From contig JAJYXX010000262.1 of assembly GCA_021801545.1 (NCBI GenBank), positions 1 through 6,645 on the forward strand: a stretch of DNA of 6,645 nucleotides. The letters are read 5' to 3'. A program made the translations under genes and the position numbers. How positions within the stretch are numbered: position 1 is the first letter of the stretch; each line of letters begins with the position of its first letter. This stretch comes from Chloroflexota bacterium (lineage in GTDB: Bacteria; Chloroflexota; Limnocylindria; Limnocylindrales; CSP1-4). The notes below the pieces were generated by a model. It did not search any database. It saw nothing but the letters and a program-made list of their open reading frames with translations, and was not told the origin of the DNA. Positions 1 to 6,365 of the stretch are shown piece after piece.

Positions 1-235
1 GGTAGGTCACCGGATCGGCCTGGGCGAGCCAGGTGGCGAGGGCCGATCCGATGTCGAACGAGATCCGGGCGAAGTTCCCGCGCTCCACGTTCGGGCGATA
101 GCACTCCGCGTCGATTCGCGCATTCCAGTCGCTGAACGGCACGGCCGACGGCTCGGCCAGCATCCGGCCGCTGAACGGGTCGATCCGGAGCGGCTGGTAG
201 AAGTGCCCGTGGACGACGAGCCGGCCCCGCGTCAC
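1..235 (-). CDS. GH57-family protein of the DUF3536 type, N-terminal part (runs off the left edge)
   Basis: Only the first 78 residues are present. They carry a near-N-terminal HGHFYQP motif (residues 9-15), which is GH57 conserved region 1, followed by EPSA (about 28-31), a DWN motif, AECYRPN (about 42-48) and NFARISF. This pattern, as I recall it, marks the large GH57 proteins carrying a DUF3536 domain, distinct from the amylase/glucanotransferase encoded just upstream. The family belongs with alpha-glucan-active enzymes, but I know of no firmly established substrate; the catalytic residues lie outside the window. The GTG at 235-233 is the only start codon between the in-frame stop at 268-266 and the conserved motif, so the start is well fixed. 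No Shine-Dalgarno is evident, so translation probably depends on coupling to the upstream GH57 gene 30 nt away. No signal peptide is seen. Family call is good; exact activity is unknown. Confidence 0.85.
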   Translation of the reverse strand, partial: MTRGRLVVHGHFYQPLRIDPFSGRMLAEPSAVPFSDWNARIDAECYRPNVERGNFARISFDIGSALATWLAQADPVTY

Positions 236-286
236 ACGCCCGACCCCGTCACACGCCCGACCCCGTCACACGCCCGACCCCGTCAC
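231..286. repeat. 17-bp tandem repeat, three perfect copies plus 5 bp
   Basis: On the plus strand the unit GTCACACGCCCGACCCC occurs perfectly at 231-247, 248-264 and 265-281, followed by a partial GTCAC at 282-286. The array spans the end of the GH57 amylase gene and the start of the DUF3536 gene. Read on the minus strand, each copy carries GTGTGA. The first copy supplies the stop codon of the upstream gene (268-266) and the last supplies the GTG start of the downstream gene (235-233). Because 17 is not a multiple of 3, the TGA of each copy lies in a different frame, so all three frames are closed across the array. The likely origin is local slippage duplication. Confidence 0.95.
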
Positions 287-2494
287 GGGCCGCGCGCCGG
301 CCTCCTCCTCGGCCGCCCGGTCGCGGCTCGTCGCGACCCGGGCTGTCATCCGGACCGTGCTCCGCTCGCCGGGCGCGAGTCGGAGCGGCCAGCTGAAGAG
401 CATCGCGCTGCCCTGGTAGATCCGCTCGAAGCCGGACTCGGAGTTCGAGATCGTCTCGATCGGCGACCACCAGGCGTCGGCGGCCGGCTCGAGCGCCGTC
501 TCGAGCGCCAGGCCGACGAACGTGTTGCCGGCCGCGACCCGGTCGATCCCCGAGCGCGCGCCGCTCGAATCGTGGACCCTGCGCTCGCCGGCGACCTCGT
601 GGTAGGCGGCCGGGTTACCGCCCCCGCCGAGCATCGTGAGGTTCCACTCCACGCCCAGCAGGGCCGCGATCCACTCGGTCGAGCGGTTCTCGACCGTCAC
701 CACCAGCTCGAGGCTCGGGTCCCCGCGCCCCCCGCCGACGAGCAGCTGCTTCTCGACCCGGACCGGCAGCCGGCGACCCTCCTGCCCGATGCTGCCGTCG
801 CGGACGGCAACGAGCCGCTCGGCGGTCAGCTCGGCGACCGTGAACGGCCGGTCGACGAAGTCGCCCCGTTCGACCGCCTCGACCCGGGCGAACGCCTCGG
901 GGGTCGTGGCCGGGTCGAAGAGGTGGACGAGCCCGGAGCGCCGCTCGTGCCAGTCGTAGGTGAGACGCGCCGCGAGCCCGGCCTCCTTGACCGTCACCAG
1001 ATCGTGGATCGAGGCCGGCCCCGTGTCGACCGCGCTGTCGAGCGGATGCCCACCGTCCCGGTCGGCCGCCTGCCGGGCGAGCTCGGCCTCGTGGCGGATC
1101 AGCGTCTGGTGGTACGCCTCGGGACGCCGGCGCATGACCGCGGTCAGGGCATGGCGGACAGCACGGACGTCCCAGTTGCCGATCCCCGCCCCCTCGGAGA
1201 GCTTGACCGTGACGACCTGGCCGGGCGTCGCGACGAGCGCCTCGTCGATCCCGTCGAGGTCGACGTCGCGCAGCCAGGCCCCATCGACCGGCCGGCCCTC
1301 GGCCCGGGCAAGCCGGTCGGCCGCGTCCTCGGCGGCGATCAGGTGCTCGTGGGTCGCCAGGCGCATGTGGCTGATGTAGATGCCGCCGAACAGGCCGTGC
1401 CAGTAGCAGTCGTTCGACTGGCCGCGGTAGAGGTGGTCGAGGGCGTGCTCCCGGGCCGCCCCTTCGGTCATGACGGCCACCTTGTCGGAGACACGGAGCA
1501 TCTGCTTGTGGAGGTCGTTGATCTCGCGATACTTCACCTGGAAGTTGCGCCAGAAGCCGCCGCGCAGCCAGCGCGCCTCGGGTCGCCCGGTGGCCACCGC
1601 CTCGTGAAGGAGCGTGGCGAAGACGAGCGCCTCGTCGGCGGGCAGCGCCCACTCGCCCATCTCGGCATACGAGCCGGTCGGGACGTAGACCCGCCCGATC
1701 GGCGGTTCGTGCTCGAGCCACGCCGACGGCGTGACGGTCGTCAGCCAGTCTGCGTTCTTCTCGAGGGCGGTGAAGAAGTGGTCGACCCAGCGCCGCGAGC
1801 CCCAGCAGTGCTCCCAGGTGGTGGGCCAGGCGCCGAACTTCTCGCCGTCGTCGCCCATCATCCCCACCCGCGACCCGTCCTCGGTCGCGTGCTCGCGCAG
1901 GTAGGCGATGACGTCGGCGACCTCGCCGAAGGGGATCCGGTAGCGGAGACCCTGCTCGGTGCCGAAGACGGTCAGGATGTGGCCCTGGTCGTCGGTCGTG
2001 TAGGCGCCCCAGAGGGCGTCCTCGGGGATCGAGGCGGCCCGGAAGTGGGCGTCGTCGAGGATCGTCCAGCGGTAGCCGGCCGAGGCGAGCGAGGTCGGCA
2101 GGTCCGGCTCCCAGACCCGCTCGGCGAGCCAGGCGCCGCGCGGTCGCCGGCCGGTGATCCGCTCGATCTCGTCCCCCATCCGGCGCAGCTGGCCGATCCG
2201 GTCGCGCTCGGGGAGTGAGGCGAGGACCGGCTCGTAGTAGCCGCCGCCGAGGAGCTCCACCTGGTCGCGCCCGACGAGGGCGCCGAGCCGGTCGAGGAAC
2301 TCGGGCCGCTCGGCCCGGAGCCACTCGAGCAGGGCGCCGCTGTAGTGGAGCGAGAGCCGGACACCGGGATGGCGTTCGAGCGCCTCGATCATCGGCCGGT
2401 AGGCCTGGTCGTAGACCTCGGCGAACACCCAGCCGAAGTTGCCGACCGGCTGGTGGTTGTGGATGGCGAGGGCGAGCGAGATCCTCGGTGGCAC
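266..2494 (-). CDS. GH57 alpha-amylase / 4-alpha-glucanotransferase (DUF1925/DUF1926 architecture)
   Basis: A 742-residue protein without a signal peptide, so probably cytoplasmic. The catalytic GH57 (beta/alpha)7 domain fills about residues 5-320. HNHQP (12-16) is conserved region 1, and GGGYYEP (83-89) is region 2. AERVWEP (124-130) holds the expected nucleophile Glu125. GDDGEKFG (214-221) holds the expected acid/base, most likely Asp216. The spacing Glu125-Asp216 equals that of Glu123-Asp214 in the Thermococcus litoralis 4-alpha-glucanotransferase as I recall it. LHKQMLRVSDKV (328-339) resembles region 5. A central DUF1925-like helical part and a C-terminal beta-rich DUF1926-like domain (about 495-725) follow. 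The family hydrolyses or transfers alpha-1,4-glucan segments; next to glgP, a role on short or limit dextrins is likely. The GTG start lies eight codons before the first conserved strand, with AAGGA 12 nt upstream. The open frame continues far upstream, but only as an out-of-frame passage through glgP. The last residues are encoded by the 17-bp repeat. Amylase versus transferase cannot be decided by eye. Confidence 0.93.
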   Translation of the reverse strand: MPPRISLALAIHNHQPVGNFGWVFAEVYDQAYRPMIEALERHPGVRLSLHYSGALLEWLRAERPEFLDRLGALVGRDQVELLGGGYYEPVLASLPERDRIGQLRRMGDEIERITGRRPRGAWLAERVWEPDLPTSLASAGYRWTILDDAHFRAASIPEDALWGAYTTDDQGHILTVFGTEQGLRYRIPFGEVADVIAYLREHATEDGSRVGMMGDDGEKFGAWPTTWEHCWGSRRWVDHFFTALEKNADWLTTVTPSAWLEHEPPIGRVYVPTGSYAEMGEWALPADEALVFATLLHEAVATGRPEARWLRGGFWRNFQVKYREINDLHKQMLRVSDKVAVMTEGAAREHALDHLYRGQSNDCYWHGLFGGIYISHMRLATHEHLIAAEDAADRLARAEGRPVDGAWLRDVDLDGIDEALVATPGQVVTVKLSEGAGIGNWDVRAVRHALTAVMRRRPEAYHQTLIRHEAELARQAADRDGGHPLDSAVDTGPASIHDLVTVKEAGLAARLTYDWHERRSGLVHLFDPATTPEAFARVEAVERGDFVDRPFTVAELTAERLVAVRDGSIGQEGRRLPVRVEKQLLVGGGRGDPSLELVVTVENRSTEWIAALLGVEWNLTMLGGGGNPAAYHEVAGERRVHDSSGARSGIDRVAAGNTFVGLALETALEPAADAWWSPIETISNSESGFERIYQGSAMLFSWPLRLAPGERSTVRMTARVATSRDRAAEEEAGARPVTGSGV

Positions 2495-2506
2495 GGCGTG
2501 TCTTCG

Positions 2507-2511
2507 TCCTT
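2507..2511 (-). promoter_or_regulatory. Probable ribosome binding site of the GH57 gene
   Basis: Minus-strand AAGGA lies 12 nt before the GTG at 2494-2492. The spacing is somewhat long, but this is the only purine-rich anti-16S match in the 62-nt gap after glgP, and it supports the short start over the much longer open frame. I see no -10-like box in the gap, so the gene is probably co-transcribed with glgP. Confidence 0.45.
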
Positions 2512-2556
2512 GTGTTCGTGACCCGGCGTGGTGAGGCGGGCGCCGGATGGGTCGCT

Positions 2557-4770
2557 TCAGCCCGCCTCGGTGATGATCTGCCGGCGGCGCGCCGCGCCAC
2601 CCGGATCGGGCACCTCGAGGCCGGCGGCCGGCAGGTAGAGCCGCTCGGCATAGTCGCGCAACATCCGGGTGGTGGAGAACCGCCAGATCGTCGAGGAGAT
2701 CGAGCGACGCATCGTCTCGATCCAGGCGAGCGGCAGGCCCTGCGGGTCGCGATCGTAGTAGCGGGGCACGATCTCCTGCTCGAGCAGGCGGTAGAGGTCC
2801 ATCGCGTCGGCCCAGTCCTGGGCGGCCTCGTTGGGGTTCATCTCGCGCCCGCCGATCGCCCAGCCGTTGTCGCCGGTGAACCCCTCCTCCCACCAGCCGT
2901 CGAGGACGCTGACGTTGACGACCCCGTTCGCGGCCGCCTTCATCCCGCTCGTCCCCGATGCCTCGAGCGGGCGACGCGGATTGTTCAGCCAGACGTCGAC
3001 GCCCTGGACGAGAAAGCGGGCGATCCGCATGTCGTAGTCCTCGAGGATGAAGACCCGGCCGCGGAGCTCCGGCGAACGGGAGCGGGTGAAGATCTCCTGG
3101 ATCACCTGCTGGCCGGGGCGGTCGGCCGGATGGGCCTTGCCGGCGAACACGACCTGGAGCGGTCGGTCGGCGTCCCACAGCAGGCGGGCCAGGCGGGCGA
3201 TGTCGGTGAAGAGGAGAGCGGCCCGCTTGTAGGTCGCGAAGCGGCGGGCGAAGCCGATCGTCAGGACCTCCGGGTCGAGGACGCTGTCGAGCTCCTCGAG
3301 GACCGATGGCGCCTCGCCGTGGCGGGCGAACTGGCTGCGCAGGCGGCCGCGGGCGAAGATCGCGAGCTCGCGCTTCTGGCGCATGTGGGCCGCCCAGAGC
3401 TCGGGGGCGGGGATCCGGTCGATCCGTTCCCAGAACCGTCCGCGGTCGGTCGTCTCGTCGAGGTTGTCGAGATCGGCGCCCAGGTAGCGCTCGAGCAGCT
3501 CGCGCACCGGGGTGCCGACCCAGCTCGGGGTGTGGATGCCGTTCGTGACGACGAGGATCGGCTTGGAAGCGATCGCCTGCCAGGTCGCGTTCGCGGTGAC
3601 CGCGTGGAGCCGGCTGACCGCGTTCACCCCGTTCGTCAAACGGAGCGAAAAGGCGGTCATGTCGAACTGGCCGGTGTCGCCGTCGTTGCCCCGTCCCAGC
3701 TCGAGGACCCGTTCGACGGGGACGCCGCCGGTGTTCGGTCGCCCGTCGCCGTCGAGCAGCGGACCGGCCACGCGCCGCACGAGGTCGACCTCGAAGCGCT
3801 CGTTGCCGGCCGAGACAGGGGTATGGATCGTGAACACGCTGTCGTGCCGGACGCGCGCGAATGCCTCCTCGAGGGGCAGTCCGCCGGCCACGTACTCGCG
3901 GGCGCGCTCGGCGAGCAGGAATGCCGAGTGGCCCTCGTTCAGGTGCCAGGCGGCCGGGGCGATACCCAGGGCACGGATCGCGCGGACCCCGCCGACGCCG
4001 AGGACGAGCTCCTGGTGGAGGCGCATCTCGCGGCCCCGGACGTAGAGGATGTGGCTGATCGGGCGGTCCGACTCGTCGTTCTCGGGGATGTCCGTCTCGA
4101 GCAGGAGGACCGGCACCCGGCCGACCTGGACGCACCAGACCGCGACCTGGAGCGTCCGTCCCGGCAGTTCGACCGGGACGAGAAGCGGCTCACCGTCGAC
4201 TCCCTGGGCGCGCAGGATCGGCAGGCGCGAGACGTCGTAGTCGGGGTACGCGTGTTCCTGGTGTCCGTCGGCGTCGATCGTCTGGCGGAAGTAGCCCTTG
4301 CGGTACAGGAGCCCGACGCCGACGAACGGGAGGGCCATGTCACTGGCGGTCTTCGTGTGGTCGCCGGCGAGGACGCCGAGGCCGCCCGAGTAGATGCCGA
4401 GCGACTCGTAGAAGCCGTACTCGGCGCAGAAGTAGGCGATCGGGCCGTCGAGGTCCCGGGCGTGCTGGCGGTGGAACCAGTGGTCCCGTCCGTTCGCGAG
4501 GTAGCGGTCGAAGTCGCGGATGACGTCGTAGTACTCGGCCATGAAGGCCGTGCTGCCGAGATGGTCCGACCACTGGATCGAGCCCGAGAGGACCGCGACC
4601 GGGTTGCGGTAGCGCGCCCAGGCGGCGCTGTCGACGTAGCTGAACAGGACGCGCGCCTCGGGATGCCACGACCAGTAGAGGTTGTAGGCGAGCCGGCGCA
4701 GGCCCTCGAGCTGGGGTGGAAGCCGGAACGACGCGCCGGGCAGGGTTGGGACGCGAACGGCTGGGTCCAT
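2557..4770 (-). CDS. glgP: Alpha-glucan (glycogen/maltodextrin) phosphorylase, DUF3417-type
   Basis: A 737-residue GT35 enzyme that splits alpha-1,4-glucan with phosphate to release glucose-1-phosphate, using pyridoxal phosphate. Residues about 15-105 match the DUF3417 N-terminal region of the non-classical GlgP family (LAYNLYWSWHPEA at 27-39). The catalytic core includes YFCAEYGF (113-120), the glycine-rich SGGLGVLAGDH (128-138), WHLNEGHSAF (275-284), IHTPVSAGNERF (315-326), GFARRFATYKRA (506-517) and EASGTSGMKAA (603-613). Lys611 in SGMK is the expected PLP Schiff-base lysine. At 737 residues it is shorter than actinobacterial and Thermotoga relatives of about 820-860, mainly after the PLP lysine, where only about 126 residues remain. 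Shorter members of this family exist, and every catalytic block I can recognise is present, so I do not call it truncated. The ATG at 4770-4768 is the only good start, and the ATG at 4781-4779 is out of frame. It heads a leftward operon with the GH57 genes and diverges from glgA. Confidence 0.96.
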   Translation of the reverse strand: MDPAVRVPTLPGASFRLPPQLEGLRRLAYNLYWSWHPEARVLFSYVDSAAWARYRNPVAVLSGSIQWSDHLGSTAFMAEYYDVIRDFDRYLANGRDHWFHRQHARDLDGPIAYFCAEYGFYESLGIYSGGLGVLAGDHTKTASDMALPFVGVGLLYRKGYFRQTIDADGHQEHAYPDYDVSRLPILRAQGVDGEPLLVPVELPGRTLQVAVWCVQVGRVPVLLLETDIPENDESDRPISHILYVRGREMRLHQELVLGVGGVRAIRALGIAPAAWHLNEGHSAFLLAERAREYVAGGLPLEEAFARVRHDSVFTIHTPVSAGNERFEVDLVRRVAGPLLDGDGRPNTGGVPVERVLELGRGNDGDTGQFDMTAFSLRLTNGVNAVSRLHAVTANATWQAIASKPILVVTNGIHTPSWVGTPVRELLERYLGADLDNLDETTDRGRFWERIDRIPAPELWAAHMRQKRELAIFARGRLRSQFARHGEAPSVLEELDSVLDPEVLTIGFARRFATYKRAALLFTDIARLARLLWDADRPLQVVFAGKAHPADRPGQQVIQEIFTRSRSPELRGRVFILEDYDMRIARFLVQGVDVWLNNPRRPLEASGTSGMKAAANGVVNVSVLDGWWEEGFTGDNGWAIGGREMNPNEAAQDWADAMDLYRLLEQEIVPRYYDRDPQGLPLAWIETMRRSISSTIWRFSTTRMLRDYAERLYLPAAGLEVPDPGGAARRRQIITEAG

Positions 4771-4779
4771 GTGTCGAGC

Positions 4780-4807
4780 ATGATAGTCGGTCGGCGGGTC
4801 GCGTGAA
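4780..4807 (-). promoter_or_regulatory. Candidate promoter of the glgP operon, near-leaderless
   Basis: On the minus strand a TATCAT -10-like hexamer (4785-4780) lies 9 nt before the glgP ATG. A TTCACG -35-like hexamer (4807-4802) sits 16 nt further upstream, matching TTGACA at four of six positions. A start point 6-7 nt after the -10 box would leave a 5' leader of only 2-3 nt, and no Shine-Dalgarno precedes the ATG. A leaderless mRNA is therefore the simplest reading. This is inferred from pattern only. Confidence 0.45.
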
Positions 4808-4813
4808 CCGGTT
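4806..4813. promoter_or_regulatory. Palindrome in the divergent glgP/glgA region, candidate operator
   Basis: AACCGGTT is a perfect 8-bp palindrome; one further base pair on each side matches after a single mismatch (TGAACCGGTTTA, 4804-4815). It overlaps the candidate -35 box of glgP and lies just upstream of where a glgA -35 would fall. Such a site could let one regulator affect both directions. It is short, and no regulator gene is visible in the window. Confidence 0.3.
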
Positions 4814-4843
4814 TAGCCATCGGGCGCGCCGGCGGCGGAGCGC

Positions 4844-4849
4844 TACCAT
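4844..4849 (+). promoter_or_regulatory. Candidate -10 box of glgA, leaderless start
   Basis: TACCAT ends 6 nt before the glgA GTG, so a start point at the usual 6-7 nt would fall on or beside the GTG itself. There is no Shine-Dalgarno in the preceding 30 nt, which are almost all G and C. No good -35 is seen at 16-18 nt spacing. The call rests on position and on the mirror-image arrangement at glgP. Confidence 0.4.
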
Positions 4850-4855
4850 CGTTGC

Positions 4856-6340
4856 GTGCGCGTCGTGTTCATCGCTGCCGAATGCGAGCCGTGGGCCAAG
4901 AGCGGCGGCCTCGGCGACGTCGTCGATGCCCTCGCCCGGGCCCTCTGGCTGGTCGAGGGCGGGCCCGACGAGCCGGTCGAGGTCTTCCTGCCGCGCTATC
5001 GCAGCGTGGCCGTCCCGGCCGGCGCATCGGTCGGCCTGATCGTCCGAGTGCCGGACCCGCTGGCGCCCGGCGGGCTGTGGGAGATCCCGATCGTCGAGGT
5101 CGCTGGCAACGGCTATCGGCTCCGGCTCGTCGACGCTCCGGCAGCGTTCGACCGACCCGCCTACTACGGCGACGAGACGCATGACTACCCCGACAACGCC
5201 TGGCGCTTCGGGCTCTTCTGCCGGGCGGCGCTCGAGACGCTGGCCGTCGAAGGCCGGCCGGTCGACGTCCTGAGCCTCCACGACTGGCACGCTGCGCCGG
5301 CCGCGCTCTATCGCGACCGGTTCTACCGTGACGATCCGGTCGTCACTCGGGTCGCGATCGTCCTCACCCTCCACAACCTTGCCTACCACGGCTGGACACC
5401 GATCGAGCAGGTCGGCCAGCTGGGGCTCGGTGTCGACGACGCGCTCGCCGCCTGGGACGCGGCCGGGATCGACCTCCTCGGGGCCGCGATCGTCCGGGCC
5501 GAGATCGTGAACACGGTGAGCCCGGGCTTCGCCCGCGAGGCGCTCACCCCCGCCTTCGGCATGGGTCTCGACCGGTTCCTTCGTGCCAAGGGAGACCGCT
5601 TTCTGGGCATCCTGAACGGCCTCGACACCGACCTCTGGGACCCGGCCCGGGATACGGTGCTGGCCGCCCCGTACTCGCGGGCCGATCGGAGCGGCAAGGC
5701 GGCGTGCCGCGCCGACCTCCTCGAACGGGTCGGCTTCGACCCGGACGACCGTGGGCCGGTGCTCGGGGCGATCGGGCGGCTCGACCCCCAGAAGGGCTTC
5801 GACCTGATCGCCGGTGCGGCCGAGCGACTGCTGGCGCTCGGTGCCCGCCTCGTCATCCAGGGCAGTGGCGACCACGAGCTTGTCGAGCCGCTGCGGGGGC
5901 TGGCGGCTGCGCATCCGGCTCGCGTCGCGCTCATCGACCGGTTCGATCGCGAGATGGCCCGCCGGATCTACGCCGGGGCCGACCTGTTCGTCATGCCCTC
6001 CCGCTTCGAGCCGTGCGGCCAGGGCCAGATGATCGCCCTCCGCTACGGGACGCCGCCGATCGTGCGCCGCACCGGCGGCCTGGCCGACACGGTGATCGAC
6101 GCCGACGAGCAGCCGGGACGAGGGACGGGCTTCGTGTTCGACGAGCCGACGCCCGAGGCGCTCCTGACGGCATGCCGGCGCGCGATCCAATGGCGGCGCG
6201 CCGGCGGCGAGTCCTGGCAGGCGCTGCTCGACCGCGGGATGGCCCTCGACTTCGACTGGCGCTCGTCGTCGGCGCCGCGCTACCTCGAGGTGTTCCGGCG
6301 CGCGATCGAGCTGCGGCGGGCTGACCTGGCGTCGGGCTGA
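4856..6340 (+). CDS. glgA: Glycogen synthase (GT5), probably ADP-glucose dependent
   Basis: A 494-residue cytoplasmic glycosyltransferase that extends alpha-1,4-glucan chains from a glucose nucleotide. The N-terminal Rossmann domain opens with VVFIAAECEPWAKSGGLGDV; KSGGLGD (15-21) is the hallmark sugar-nucleotide binding motif, with Lys15. HDWH (142-145) and the HNLAYHG motif follow. The C-terminal domain begins near residue 300 with GRLDPQKG (307-314) and contains PSRFEPCG (381-388), with the conserved acidic Glu385 of the active site, then RRTGGLADTV. Length is close to the usual 475-490 of bacterial GlgA; a few extra residues lie after the first helix (about 31-40). The GTG start is chosen because the first beta strand begins immediately after it. 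In the acceptor loop the sequence reads EPCGQGQM, where E. coli has Leu after the CG. The gene diverges from glgP, so synthesis and breakdown share one control region. The stop lies 25 nt from the convergent hydrolase gene. Confidence 0.96.
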   Translation: MRVVFIAAECEPWAKSGGLGDVVDALARALWLVEGGPDEPVEVFLPRYRSVAVPAGASVGLIVRVPDPLAPGGLWEIPIVEVAGNGYRLRLVDAPAAFDRPAYYGDETHDYPDNAWRFGLFCRAALETLAVEGRPVDVLSLHDWHAAPAALYRDRFYRDDPVVTRVAIVLTLHNLAYHGWTPIEQVGQLGLGVDDALAAWDAAGIDLLGAAIVRAEIVNTVSPGFAREALTPAFGMGLDRFLRAKGDRFLGILNGLDTDLWDPARDTVLAAPYSRADRSGKAACRADLLERVGFDPDDRGPVLGAIGRLDPQKGFDLIAGAAERLLALGARLVIQGSGDHELVEPLRGLAAAHPARVALIDRFDREMARRIYAGADLFVMPSRFEPCGQGQMIALRYGTPPIVRRTGGLADTVIDADEQPGRGTGFVFDEPTPEALLTACRRAIQWRRAGGESWQALLDRGMALDFDWRSSSAPRYLEVFRRAIELRRADLASG

Positions 6341-6365
6341 CGGTCGGTCGGGCGGCGCCGGTGGG

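Noticed and set aside
231..286. The 17-bp repeat as a CRISPR array or iteron origin
   Set aside because: The copies are directly abutting with no spacers, there are no cas or rep genes, and the array is tied exactly to a gene junction.
2495..4135. The GH57 frame stays open upstream to 4135, suggesting a 1289-residue protein
   Set aside because: The extension runs out of frame through glgP and is Arg/Pro/Gly-rich. The conserved GH57 N terminus begins right after the GTG at 2494, where an AAGGA precedes it.
203..4806. Two very long plus-strand open frames (203-2218 and 2215-4806) that even touch by a GTGA overlap, opposite glgP and GH57
   Set aside because: They lie antisense to well-supported enzymes, and their translations are low-complexity Arg/Pro/Gly/Asp/Val-rich with no recognisable motif. 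Long stop-free antisense frames are expected at about 70% G+C with GC-ending codons.
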